A stretch of DNA of 64,000 nt. It comes from CAIWTU01 sp963815135. GTDB lineage: Bacteria > Desulfobacterota > Desulfuromonadia > Geobacterales > Geobacteraceae. The notes below the pieces were generated by a model, which did not search any database, was not told where the DNA came from, and was given only the letters and a program-made list of their open reading frames with translations. Position 1 is the stretch's first letter; every line of letters starts with the position of its first letter. Shown in pieces: positions 1 through 8,585 of this stretch. Made by a program: the position numbers and the translations under genes. The DNA is taken from NCBI GenBank assembly GCA_963815135.1, contig CAWFFO010000008.1, forward strand, positions 186,001-250,000, in the 5' to 3' direction.

Positions 1-2017
1 CTTTGTGACGAAGCCGATGTTCAAACTCAAGTTCGGGTAGGCTAACCTCAAAGAAAGCTTTGAATAATTCCATCACCCTTTGGTAGTCCTCTGGATGAAT
101 CCTGCTCTCCCATTCTTTGACGCCACCGGAGATTTCTTTGTCTTCATAGCCGAGAATGCTCTTCCAGCGTGGTGAGTGGTAAGCCTCTCCGGTTTCTAAA
201 TTCAGATCCCATATACCGCCTTTCGCTCCCTGCACGGCCAGAGCGTATCTTTCCTCGCTGATACGCAGATCTCCCAAAGCTTTTTCCAGCTGCCTCGTCC
301 GCTCTGAAACCCGTTTTTCCAACTCGTCATGCGCCAAGAGCAGTTCCTCTTCCAGCCTCTTGCGTTCGGTGATGTCGCGGGCAACGGCGTAAATGCTTGT
401 CCCCGATGGAAATGAACGCCACTCAATCCAGCGATACGAACCGTTTTTGCAACGGCACCGGTTTACGAAATTCAGCACTTCCTTTTGCTCGGAAAGCTGG
501 GAGAGTGTCTGCAAGGTCGCTTCTATATCGTTCGGATGGACAAAGTCCAGGAAGCATTGCCCTTCCAGTTCCCGAACAGTATAACCAAGCGTGGACTCCC
601 ACTGCGGATTCAACCTGCGGAAGCATCCGTTAGTATCAGCAATGCACAACAAATCCAGGGCATTCTTGAAGTAGCGATCTAGTTCCTTTGTCTTCTCCCA
701 CAATGCTTCCTCGGTGCTTTTGCGCTCGGTGATATCCCAGGAAAGGTCACCCAATTGCGACACTATCTCAAGGTCATTTTCGTTATAGTCCGTGGATTTG
801 TTGCCAACGCCAATGATCGCTTTGATCTGGTTGCTCCTGAAAATCGGCACAACGAGTTCCCTGACTACAGGAGCATGGCCCTCAGGCATCCCTTTTCGAT
901 GGGGCAGCGAGGCATAATCGTTGTGAATAACGGGGCGACCTTCATGCAGGCAATCGACCCATACGCCTGCTTGGAAAATGTTATAGTGTCTGCCCTTTCC
1001 CTCAGCCGAGCACATGTTCTTCAGGGTGTTCGTCGACCAATTCTGCAAGGTGAGCGTTTTTTGATCCGATTCGAGAAAATGATAAAAGCCAATTGTACTT
1101 CCTGTCAGAGCTTCAATTTCATCCAATGTTGCAGTCAGCAATTCATCCAGCGAGTGATTATTGGCAAATTCCAGCAAGCGGAGGCGCGCCTGCATAACAT
1201 TCTCTAAACGCTTGCGCTTGGTGATGTCCTGTACCATTCCAACCGATCTGACAATGAAGCCGGACTCCCCCCGAATGTTTTCGCATCTTTCGTGAACAAT
1301 GCGTATCTCACCGGTATCCTTCTTAACAATCCGGTGTTCGATATCGTATTTGTCCTGCCCCTTTCTGATGGAAGATGAATAGGCCTCGTCTACCGCTGCG
1401 CGGTCCTCAGGATGAACCCTTTCCAGAAAAGCTTCGTAGGTCGCGCCAAACTCATGAGGCTGAATGCCGAAAATCCGGTATACCTCATCCGACCAGCTCA
1501 GTTCGTTATTATCTGTGTCCAGCTCCCAGCTGCCGAGGCGAGCGATCTCCTGAGACCGCCTCAGATGCTCCTCGCTCTGTCGTAGCGCCTCCTCTGTCTT
1601 TTTGCGCTCGGTGATGTCGTGGGCAATCGTTGATGCGCCTGTGATATCGCCTGCTTCAATGATAATTGGAGATATATTCAAAGAGATGTTGATCTGTCTG
1701 CCGTCCTTCGTAACACGCACGGTCTCGAAATGCTTAATACGTTCTCCCCGCCTGATCTTTTCAAGAATTCGCGATACCTCGTCTTGTCGGTCGGGTGGAG
1801 AAAGAATTGTGATATTTTGACCAATTATCTCCCTTGCGGAATAGCCGTAAATATTTTCCGCACTTCTGTTCCAACTGAAAACGGTACCATCCAACGACTT
1901 GCCTATAATCGCGTCTTCCGAGGAGGACGCAAGGTCATTAGCCCAGGAAAACATTGTCTCTTTTTTCTTCAGCTCCTCGATTAACTCGGCTTTGGTCATT
2001 TTGTCATACTCTGCCAC
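1..2017 (-). CDS. Multi-PAS/GAF sensor protein, C-terminus beyond the window
   Basis: A single open frame runs off the left edge, giving about 672 residues without a stop. Four PAS/PAC units end in recognisable linkers: TIAHDITERK near residue 137, MVQDITKRK near 265, SWDITERK near 429 and VARDITERK near 548. A GAF-like domain lies at about 275-425 (EALTGSTIGFYHFLE, GRPVIHNDYASLPHRKG). A coiled coil with SERTRQLEKAL follows, then a fourth PAS that is cut by the edge. The start is taken as GTG at 2017, because an AGAGGT ribosome site sits just upstream; ATG at 1999 is the alternative. No transmembrane segment is seen, so it is probably a cytoplasmic sensor. The missing C-terminus is most likely a histidine kinase or GGDEF output, which cannot be decided here. 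Confidence 0.82.
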   Translation of the reverse strand, partial: MAEYDKMTKAELIEELKKKETMFSWANDLASSSEDAIIGKSLDGTVFSWNRSAENIYGYSAREIIGQNITILSPPDRQDEVSRILEKIRRGERIKHFETVRVTKDGRQINISLNISPIIIEAGDITGASTIAHDITERKKTEEALRQSEEHLRRSQEIARLGSWELDTDNNELSWSDEVYRIFGIQPHEFGATYEAFLERVHPEDRAAVDEAYSSSIRKGQDKYDIEHRIVKKDTGEIRIVHERCENIRGESGFIVRSVGMVQDITKRKRLENVMQARLRLLEFANNHSLDELLTATLDEIEALTGSTIGFYHFLESDQKTLTLQNWSTNTLKNMCSAEGKGRHYNIFQAGVWVDCLHEGRPVIHNDYASLPHRKGMPEGHAPVVRELVVPIFRSNQIKAIIGVGNKSTDYNENDLEIVSQLGDLSWDITERKSTEEALWEKTKELDRYFKNALDLLCIADTNGCFRRLNPQWESTLGYTVRELEGQCFLDFVHPNDIEATLQTLSQLSEQKEVLNFVNRCRCKNGSYRWIEWRSFPSGTSIYAVARDITERKRLEEELLLAHDELEKRVSERTRQLEKALGDLRISEERYALAVQGAKGGIWDLNLETGEAYHSPRWKSILGYEDKEISGGVKEWESRIHPEDYQRVMELFKAFFEVSLPELEFEHRLRHK

Positions 2018-2163
2018 TTGTTACCTCTATGTTGCCAATATATGAATGATTGCAAGGTAGTTGTAATTGCATATCATATCATATATAGGCCAAATTACAC
2101 TCTTTTACCGCTTTATGCGGTTTGAATCTGAGCTAAAAATTGCGATGCCGCCAAGACAAAATT

Positions 2164-2364
2164 CTAGCCTGTAAAGGATAAGAAAAGACCAGATTCCCTC
2201 GGATTATGGCATAATAGGTAGGATTGTTGCCCCTTTAGCTTTCTCTTTTTCCTTGCTTCTTCGAGCTTTCTTTCACGCTCTTTGAAAATCTCCTGGTCCC
2301 AGCAGTTCAGTTTGTCGTTTGGAGCAACATAGCAGATAGCACTGGGCAGCCTCGCGGTGTTGAT
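2164..2364 (-). pseudogene. Remnant of an rve-type (IS3-like) transposase C-terminus
   Basis: The minus strand reads INTARLPSAICYVAPNDKL, followed by CWDQEIFKERERKLEEARKKRK, then a stop. This closely resembles the end of integrase-core transposases, whose usual form is NTxRLHSAIGYVxPxDxLxGRDQxIFxERDRKLEEAR. Several family-invariant positions have changed (H to P, G to C, GR to CW), as expected of a decaying copy. There is no start codon, no catalytic DDE region and no upstream part. It meets the helicase fragment head-on within a few bases of 2365, so an insertion probably truncated that gene. The family assignment rests on remembered consensus. Confidence 0.6.
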
Positions 2365-2367
2365 TTA

Positions 2368-2871
2368 CGCGCGACCTCAGACCGTCAACGCAATCAGCTT
2401 ATCCTCTGTGACATAAGAGAAGCACTCCATCAAAAGCGATCGCCTATACTTCTCACTGACAGAAAGGACCATCTGGAGTTCTTTGTAGAAAACCTTCAGT
2501 CGGAGGTGAGACATTTGATCGTCTTACAGGGGGGTATGGGAGTAAAGCAACGACGGGAGATTACGGCGAAATTGTCGGCGATTCCCAATGGTGAGGAACG
2601 GTTGATCCTTGCCACCGGTCGTTACATCGGTGAGGGCTTTGATGACGCACGGCTGGACACTCTTTTTCTCGCATTGCCGTTTTCGTGGAAGGGTATGTTG
2701 ATACAGTACGCCGGGCGATTACACAGGGCACATACAGGAAAGAAAGAGGTGCGGGTCTATGACTATGTGGACAGCTCGGTGCCAATGCTTGCCAAGATGC
2801 ACGGAAAGAGGATGCGTGGGTTCAGGATGATGAGGTATGAGCAATCAATTAACGAACCGTGTCAAGAATAA
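2368..2871 (+). pseudogene. C-terminal fragment of an SF2 DEAD/DEAH helicase (Res-type)
   Basis: The frame is open from 2239, but helicase-like sequence starts only near 2370 (RNQLILCDIREAL, SPILLTDRKDHLEFF). It continues through superfamily-2 C-domain motifs: GGMGVKQRREI, RLILATGRYIGEGFDDARLDTL (motif V region) and QYAGRLHRAHTGKKEVRVYDY (motif VI, with the arginine finger region QYxGRLHR). The ATP-binding N-terminal half with Walker A and DExH is absent. The first Met at 2506 lies inside the domain and is not a plausible natural start. The 5' boundary coincides with the transposase remnant. This is read as the tail of a broken restriction- or defence-associated helicase. Confidence 0.72.
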
Positions 2872-2888
2872 CAAACCTTCCAAAGCAG

Positions 2889-3371
2889 TCAGGCGGCTTT
2901 TTTCCATTCTTTGTTTTCGACCATAAGAGAGAGCTTTTCGGAAGTCCTGGTTCGAGTGAGAGCGGCATCTTCGACATTGTATTCTTCAATTTTATTTCCC
3001 AGTGCGACAAGAGAACGCAGCAGGAGTTCATTTGCGACGCTCATTTCAATTCTGCCGTTCTCCCATCTTGAGACTTGAGCAGGCGCACAATGCATTTTCC
3101 TCGCGAAATCGGCACCGGACCAGCCCAATGATTTGCGTAAAAAGGCTATCTCGGCAGGAGCCAGTCGTTCCGGTTTTTTGATAAGTTCCAAGGCTATCGT
3201 TCGGTGCAAACCTGACATATTGGGAATGCCGGCGTATTTCATGCCGCAGTTAGGGCAAAGCCTCACCGGTATCTGCTTCAACACTATGTTTGGCAGCCCG
3301 CTTTCTTCGTAACTGTAGTTTTCGGCAACGGTTTCGATCAGGTCGGCGTTGTTGCAGTTATGACATCTCAT
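2889..3371 (-). CDS. MqsA-type zinc-finger/XRE antitoxin
   Basis: 160 residues. The N-terminus carries a zinc-binding module with two CxxC pairs (CHNC at residues 3-6 and CPNC near 40). The C-terminal half is an XRE helix-turn-helix (PAEIAFLRKSLGWSGADFA, then APAQVSRWENG). This is the MqsA/YgiT-type antitoxin layout, in which the HTH represses the operon and the N-terminal part contacts the toxin. The start is ATG at 3371, because it overlaps the toxin stop as ATGA and has GGAGAAAG upstream; an in-frame codon 21 bases earlier lacks this logic. It lies downstream of the toxin gene, as in mqsRA and higBA. Partner specificity is inferred from adjacency. Confidence 0.85.
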   Translation of the reverse strand: MRCHNCNNADLIETVAENYSYEESGLPNIVLKQIPVRLCPNCGMKYAGIPNMSGLHRTIALELIKKPERLAPAEIAFLRKSLGWSGADFARKMHCAPAQVSRWENGRIEMSVANELLLRSLVALGNKIEEYNVEDAALTRTRTSEKLSLMVENKEWKKAA

Positions 3372-3658
3372 TTTCTTTCTCCGATTCTCCACGCAGTCAC
3401 AACCAATAGCTCAAGGTCGGACAGAAACTGAATGACAACCGTTATTTTCCCCGTAGCAACCTGGTATCGCCATTCTCCGTTTTCAAATTCAGGTTCCTGG
3501 ACCGCTCCTGCGTGAAGTACATTTTCGCAGTCAACGGTTGTCAGATTCCATTTTCTGAGGCGGTCAATCGCATGCGGTTGGGCATAGAATACAGTCCCCA
3601 CGCTCAAAATCATGCGAATCAGCTTCTTTGCTTCCGGAGGCCTCAGTGGTTCATTCAT
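3368..3658 (-). CDS. DUF4258-family putative toxin
   Basis: 96 residues. The core (VFYAQPHAIDRLRKWNLTTVDCENVLHAG, then EWRYQVATGKITVVIQF and LLVVTAWR) fits the small DUF4258 family: an early His-x-x-x-R/K motif, a central beta region and a terminal VVTxWR-like strand. Such proteins are usually paired with MqsA-like antitoxins and are presumed RelE/MqsR-fold toxins; ribonuclease activity is not shown here. It is the first gene of a two-gene unit and overlaps the antitoxin by four bases. The ATG at 3658 falls at the predicted transcription start, with no leader. Residue 16 (Met) would be an alternative start. Confidence 0.75.
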   Translation of the reverse strand: MNEPLRPPEAKKLIRMILSVGTVFYAQPHAIDRLRKWNLTTVDCENVLHAGAVQEPEFENGEWRYQVATGKITVVIQFLSDLELLVVTAWRIGERK

Positions 3659-3664
3659 ACAGTC

Positions 3665-3710
3665 ATTTTACACTATTAAATTTTTAAGTCAACAGTTGCG
3701 TTTAGCGCAA
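3665..3710 (-). promoter_or_regulatory. Sigma-70 promoter and palindromic operator of the toxin-antitoxin pair
   Basis: On the minus strand, TTGACT (3692-3687) is followed after 16 bases by TAAAAT (3670-3665). The ATG of the toxin begins seven bases after the -10 box, so the mRNA would be leaderless. Directly upstream lies the inverted repeat TTGCG-N5-CGCAA (3696-3710), well placed as an operator for the antitoxin HTH. The rest of the 3659-3978 gap is AT-rich, and I see nothing else in it. Confidence 0.6.
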
Positions 3711-3978
3711 TAAAGCTTTTAAATAGCGGAGCTGAATGACACATCTTTGCAATTCCGACTTTCGCTAAACTTTCGCTGCGATTTCCGATTAAATACCATT
3801 TTTTTGACAGTGTGCGGACTGTGACCAAACGGAAATTCAGACTAACTGCTTGTTATTTAGACACTTTTTCTTTATCAGACTTCTTTGCCAATTATACTGA
3901 TCACGGTTTCGATTCCCATGCGCTTCCGCCAATTATCATCCAAACAACTCAAACCAAACATCCTTCCGTAAACCCTTC

Positions 3979-6621
3979 TTAAATAGAAAAGGCATTAGTT
4001 TCAATCTCTCCGGATGACGTGAAATCGGCATCGATTGCCGCATGTGATTCCACTTCCGCCTCCGCCAGCGGAAGGTAGATTGTGAAATTCGCCCCTTTGC
4101 CCTGCTCAGAGACGACATCGACGTATCCGCTATGCTGCTTGACAATTCCGTAGACAATTGCCAATCCGAGACCCGTCCCCTTGCCAACTTCCTTTGTCGT
4201 AAAGAAAGGCTCGAAAATTTTCTTTTTTGTCTCCAGGTCCATCCCGCAACCCGAGTCACTGACGGAAAAGCAGGCGTACCTGCCCGGCGCCCCATAGCCA
4301 TGCTTATGCCTGAATTGGTCATCAATGATCATCGAATATGTGCTTATTACAATGGAGCCGCCGCTTGGCATGGCATCTTTCGCGTTCACCACGAGATTCA
4401 TAAGAACCTGCTCAATTTTGCCTTTGTCCGCCAAAACGGCAAGGTCTTCCCCGGCCAGTTCCAACTGGAGCTTTATATTCTTGCCGACGAACATTCTCAG
4501 CATGTTTTCCTGTTGTTCCACTACTTCGTTAAGGCTTATGACTTGAGGCACCATGATTTGCTTCCTGCTGAATGCAAGGAGATCCCGGGTCACTTCCGAA
4601 GCCCGATCCGCGCATCTTATAATTTGTCCGGCATAATCCTGAATTGAGTCATCCCAGGCCGTTTTGTTTGCCAGCAAGTGTGAATATCCGATAATAGCAG
4701 TAATGATATTGTTGAAGTCGTGGGCAATTCCGCTGGCAAGCTGGCCGACTGCTTCCATTTTTTGCGCCTGATAAAGCTGTGATTCCAGGCTTTTTCGGTC
4801 GGTAATGTCGATATTGGCCCCCATAATCCCGATTAGGCACTGATCGGTTTTTATGGGCGCGATGATGTTGTAAAAGAAACGATTCTCGCCATTAACCATA
4901 TATTCGACCTCACACTTTACCACCTCACCGGCAAAGGCCCTATCATTCTCATTGTGCCATTTTTTCAATATATCTTTCGGTACCGATGTTTCCCCGGGCT
5001 CTTGCCCGATAATGTTGCCCCAGTACTCCCGGCTTACGGTATTTTGCATAAAGTAGCGGCCGTTCGAGTCCATTGCCCAGAGCTGAAAGGGAAGGTTATC
5101 TATAAGAGTCCGCAACTGAGCTTCCTTCGATTTGATCTGTTCTTCGGCAATCTTTCTTTCTGCGATATCACGAACCAGGGCAATCAGACTATCGATTCCG
5201 CCGATTGTCGCCCGCCGTATGCTTACTTCGGTCCAGAAGAGATGGCCATCTCTGTGCCTGCCGAGCCATTCGAAGGTTTGGGGTTCATTTTCAGCCGCCA
5301 GGCGCATCCATGACATGGCTTCCTGCCGGCTGTACGGGGGCTCGCCCTGACTTATGTTCTCAACAGAGAGCTTGCAAGCCTCGTCGTGGTCATAACCGTA
5401 CATGTCACACATGGCCTGGTTTACTTCGAGAATTGCCCCGGTATCGATGTCGTGAATAAAGATTGCATCGCTCATGTGATCAAAAATTTGTTGGAGCTTT
5501 TCTTCACTCGCCTTCAGCAGGGCTTCAGCCTGGAGACTCTCGCGAAGTCGAATGTCGAGCGCGGCTGTCATTGTATCGAACGACTTTGCAAGGAGTCCGA
5601 TCTCGGCTCCCGAGTTTTGCAGACCGGTCCTGACTGAAAGGTCGCCGTTTGCCACCATCCCGGCAACGGACGCCAGATGCTCGATGGGATAAACGAAAAA
5701 ACGCCCCATGAGGAAATGATTCAATGCCAACGCGAACAATGCCACCAGGATAAACAGGGCAATCGACCTCATAATGTAATGGTTGACACTCGCCAGGACC
5801 GAATTTTCAGGGGTAGATACCTGGATGTACATATATGGCGGATCCCCGGGATTCAGTCGCAGGCGCTTGAAGGCAAACAGCCGCTTAATGCCGTCCAGTC
5901 CATAATCGACGAATACTCCTTCATCGTTCGGTCCCGTAACGTGTGCATGCAGTTCAGGCTTGTCGGAAATGCCCGGTTTTATCTTTTCCTGGTATGGATA
6001 ATGGTGGAGAACAATGCCCTTGTAATCGGTCAGGTTGAGGGCGGAATTCGCAGGAAGTTTCTGCGCATCGAAGATTTTGTTGAATTGGTTCAGATCGAAT
6101 GTTGCATAGAGGACCACAACGGGATCACCTGCCTGGTCCAGTACCGGAAGTGCGAAATTGATCGCAGGCCTTTTGACAGCCCTGCTGATAACATATTCCC
6201 CGACGCTGAAGCTCCCGGTTCGCAGGGCATCCCGGAAAAATTTCCTGTCTCCGACATTGAAGTGCGAGGGAACCCCTGACGCGATGAGATTTCCCTTCAG
6301 GTCGACGATCCCCATATTCACAATCGAAGGACTTTGGAGAAGAATTTTCCGGATTATTGTAGTGCATGCTTGCGTGTTTTTATTTTTTACTTCCGGAAAG
6401 TGTGACAAGGCTGTGAGGAGATTGCGGATGCCTTCGACCTGGGCATTATATTGATAGGCGATTGACTGTGCTGTGACAATTGCGGCCTGCCCGGTTTTTT
6501 TGTAACCGGTTCTGTACAGCACAAAAAGATGAAAGCATGCCGCCGCTACAACCGGAAAACCGACTGCCAGTATGATGATGCTCATTTTCGTGCGAATGGA
6601 AAAGCGTCGGAATAAAGTCAT
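3979..6621 (-). CDS. Membrane PAS-PAS sensor histidine kinase
   Basis: 880 residues. TM1 is at about 13-34, a large extracytoplasmic double-Cache-like sensor at 35-284, TM2 at 285-305 and HAMP at 306-360. Two PAS domains follow at about 370-495 and 500-620 (ending VRDIAERK and IDITDRK). HisKA is at 635-700 with the H-box GIAHDFNNI. HATPase is at about 740-855, with N-box LVVNAKDAMPSGG, G1 DSGCGMD, FEPFFTTK and GKGTGLGLAIVYG. The H-box type belongs to the HDFNN group common in deltaproteobacteria. No response regulator or receiver domain is adjacent, so it is an orphan kinase here. The Cache module suggests a small-molecule ligand (for example a carboxylate), but the ligand cannot be told from sequence. 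Confidence 0.93.
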   Translation of the reverse strand: MTLFRRFSIRTKMSIIILAVGFPVVAAACFHLFVLYRTGYKKTGQAAIVTAQSIAYQYNAQVEGIRNLLTALSHFPEVKNKNTQACTTIIRKILLQSPSIVNMGIVDLKGNLIASGVPSHFNVGDRKFFRDALRTGSFSVGEYVISRAVKRPAINFALPVLDQAGDPVVVLYATFDLNQFNKIFDAQKLPANSALNLTDYKGIVLHHYPYQEKIKPGISDKPELHAHVTGPNDEGVFVDYGLDGIKRLFAFKRLRLNPGDPPYMYIQVSTPENSVLASVNHYIMRSIALFILVALFALALNHFLMGRFFVYPIEHLASVAGMVANGDLSVRTGLQNSGAEIGLLAKSFDTMTAALDIRLRESLQAEALLKASEEKLQQIFDHMSDAIFIHDIDTGAILEVNQAMCDMYGYDHDEACKLSVENISQGEPPYSRQEAMSWMRLAAENEPQTFEWLGRHRDGHLFWTEVSIRRATIGGIDSLIALVRDIAERKIAEEQIKSKEAQLRTLIDNLPFQLWAMDSNGRYFMQNTVSREYWGNIIGQEPGETSVPKDILKKWHNENDRAFAGEVVKCEVEYMVNGENRFFYNIIAPIKTDQCLIGIMGANIDITDRKSLESQLYQAQKMEAVGQLASGIAHDFNNIITAIIGYSHLLANKTAWDDSIQDYAGQIIRCADRASEVTRDLLAFSRKQIMVPQVISLNEVVEQQENMLRMFVGKNIKLQLELAGEDLAVLADKGKIEQVLMNLVVNAKDAMPSGGSIVISTYSMIIDDQFRHKHGYGAPGRYACFSVSDSGCGMDLETKKKIFEPFFTTKEVGKGTGLGLAIVYGIVKQHSGYVDVVSEQGKGANFTIYLPLAEAEVESHAAIDADFTSSGEIETNAFSI

Positions 6622-6990
6622 GTCCGAAGTCCCTGCTCTAATTAATAATGCTCATCCATTCAATAGCATATTGTTTGTCGATTTAGAAAGGTCTTTTGCG
6701 TTTTTCTCCCTATCTCCCTGCAAATTAACTGATACTACACTTACAAGTCAGTTTGTCACTTCCGGGAATGACACTGGCATATTGCCCTTCCTTTCATTTG
6801 AAACCCCTTTATCGGGTTTGTATGAACAGACGGGCTCTTTTATCCAATCCGAATCGTTATCTTCCATGCCCGAGAGTGGATAATTTAAATGGTCATCAGT
6901 GAAGGGCTCCCGGTAAACGGGGCCAATACCGGGAGAAGGAGGGTAAGGATTCATTCGATCTACTGAATCGATGCCTGTGCCAAAGCACAT

Positions 6991-7031
6991 AAAAAAACAA
7001 ACCCCGTCTTTTCAGGCGGGGTTTGTTTTTT
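6991..7031. terminator. Strong bidirectional intrinsic terminator
   Basis: A perfect 15-bp stem pairs 6992-7006 (A-run, CAAACCCCG) with 7017-7031 (CGGGGTTTG, T-run) around a 10-base loop. Runs of A and T on either side make it functional in both directions. It lies in the 6622-7424 gap, between the start of the sensor kinase and the outer-membrane protein gene, and no convincing gene is seen next to it. Confidence 0.85.
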
Positions 7032-7134
7032 CAGGGTAAGCAATTTTAAATTCAATCCGGTACTACTGGAACATCCATGAAGTTGCCATAGTCCTGCCGA
7101 ACGCATCCGAGGCGCGAACATCTATAAATACCCC

Positions 7135-7184
7135 AGTGCAAAACCATTCACCACAGGTGCAAAACCTGCACTTGTTTTTGCACT
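7135..7184. promoter_or_regulatory. Nested GTGCA inverted repeats upstream of the beta-barrel gene
   Basis: GTGCA-N5-TGCAC occurs at 7157-7171, nested within a wider pair AGTGCAAAA (7135-7143) and TTTTGCACT (7176-7184). A GTGCAA palindrome also occurs upstream of the gene at 8586, which suggests a shared regulator. The rest of 7036-7424 has no gene; an AAGGAGG ribosome site precedes 7425. No clear -35/-10 or -24/-12 promoter could be assigned. Confidence 0.4.
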
Positions 7185-7424
7185 TATTTTAACTGGACAC
7201 CGATTTTAAGCAAGACACAGAGGCCAGTCAAACGCATCTTTTGGGATGTGATTCCTTCGGCATGATTCTTGGACTATCAGACAGAAATCAGATTTCGAAA
7301 CTTAAAAAGTGTCGGGTAAGCCAAGGTGCACGACAAAAAATAATCACCGTCAATATCGACATGATGAGAAACAACAATATACTTTTGAAAGTGGACTGAT
7401 TTTAACCACACCAAGGAGGATGCA

Positions 7425-8291
7425 ATGACTATGCACAAGCTGGCTTCTTTTTCCGTGATTCTGGTATTGGCCCTTGCCCTGCCCTTTACTGCCAATGCCG
7501 CGGAGCAGGCAGGCAAAAAGGTGCAAAACAATCTTTCCTTAACACTGGGGGTCGACTACACCAACGGCGATTACGGAACCAACACCACCACCGACGCAGT
7601 CGCCACGAGGCTGAAAGCTACCTGGCTGCCCACTGATCATCTCGATTTATCCCTGGAAATTCCCTACCTGTACCAGAGCAACAGCGTGACGACGCCGTTC
7701 GGCATGGGAAGGTTCAGGACATCGAGGATGCAGGGATCAGGTGCGGCGCGGGGGCCGATGCGCGCGGGCTCTTCATCTTTTGCGTCCACTTTCGATGTGA
7801 CGAAGTCACAGAGCGGCATAGGCGACCTGATCCTGCGGGGGGGCTATATCGTGGTGCCGGAAAAGGGTGTCATCCCGCAGATCCGCCCCGAGGCGTACAT
7901 TAAATTCCCCACGGCCGACGAGAAAAAGGGACTGGGCACCGGAGAGTTCGACGGCGGAATCGGTGTAACGCTTGTCAAATGGATTGGAAACTGGAACGGC
8001 GCTTTTGAAGGAGTGTACAATTTCATAGGCAAATCGGCGGACTTCAACCTGAACAATTATTTCAGCTATGAGGCTGACCTGGGATACCAGCTGACGGACC
8101 GTTTCATGCCCGCAGTGGCCATCAGGGGCGCCTCCAGCGCGTCAAGCGATTCATCGGCATATTTCGAGATGCGGGTCAAGGCCCTCTACAACATAACCGG
8201 AAGATTGGGCGCCGATGGCTACCTGGGCAAAGGCTTTACCGACGGGAGTCCCGATTACACGGCCGGTGCGGAGATCTCCTACCTGTTCTGA
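7425..8291 (+). CDS. Outer-membrane beta-barrel protein (phenol-degradation MetA-like transporter type)
   Basis: 288 residues with an evident Sec signal peptide (hydrophobic core SVILVLALALPF, cleavage near ANA-AEQ). The mature part alternates amphipathic strands (LSLTLGVDYTNGDYG, LDLSLEIPYLYQS, FEMRVKALYNITG) and ends AGAEISYLF, a terminal Phe strand typical of barrels folded by BAM. It resembles the family annotated as 'transporter' or MetA-pathway outer-membrane protein; no substrate can be assigned. A short low-complexity insert (GSGAARGPMRAGSSS) lies near residues 105-120. An AAGGAGG ribosome site sits six bases before ATG 7425. A terminator follows directly, so it is probably transcribed alone. 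Confidence 0.8.
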   Translation: MTMHKLASFSVILVLALALPFTANAAEQAGKKVQNNLSLTLGVDYTNGDYGTNTTTDAVATRLKATWLPTDHLDLSLEIPYLYQSNSVTTPFGMGRFRTSRMQGSGAARGPMRAGSSSFASTFDVTKSQSGIGDLILRGGYIVVPEKGVIPQIRPEAYIKFPTADEKKGLGTGEFDGGIGVTLVKWIGNWNGAFEGVYNFIGKSADFNLNNYFSYEADLGYQLTDRFMPAVAIRGASSASSDSSAYFEMRVKALYNITGRLGADGYLGKGFTDGSPDYTAGAEISYLF

Positions 8292-8319
8292 CGGATACGA
8301 CCCACCGAAGCGATACCGG

Positions 8320-8351
8320 AAAGGGTGCAGCTGGATGCTGCGCCCTTTTTT
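8320..8351 (+). terminator. Intrinsic terminator after the beta-barrel gene
   Basis: The stem GGGTGCAGC / GCTGCGCCC (one G-T pair) has a 5-base loop and is followed by six T residues, 28 bases after the stop codon of the beta-barrel gene. Confidence 0.85.
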
Positions 8352-8437
8352 CATTTCCGCGCCAAGACTTGCTAATCCTCCTCTTCAATTACAACGTGTC
8401 GTTCAATTGCGGAAGGGTGCAGACTGCTTCACTCAGC

Positions 8438-8544
8438 GTGCAACAACTTGCACCGATCGCGAAGCCATCGCCACTCTTTCGTTATAAAAATATACGCAAT
8501 TACGGCATGTTGCATGTATAACCGGTTTTGGCACGGCCCGTGTA
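8438..8544 (+). promoter_or_regulatory. GTGCAA palindrome and sigma-54-like promoter before the Gly-rich gene
   Basis: The perfect palindrome GTGCAA-CAAC-TTGCAC lies at 8438-8453. About 85 bases downstream, TTGGCACG (8528-8535) matches the -24 box of sigma-54 promoters. Its -12 partner at 8540-8544 reads GTGTA rather than TTGCA, so the match is partial. The enhancer-to-promoter distance is typical of sigma-54 control. The first gene downstream starts at 8586. Confidence 0.4.
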
Positions 8545-8585
8545 ATACCTGATAACAGAAAGCAAATCGATGGAGGTACATTACA

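Noticed and set aside
6748..6990. 80-codon minus-strand frame ending before the sensor kinase
   Set aside because: No ribosome site, no family resemblance, and its start abuts the bidirectional terminator; treated as chance.
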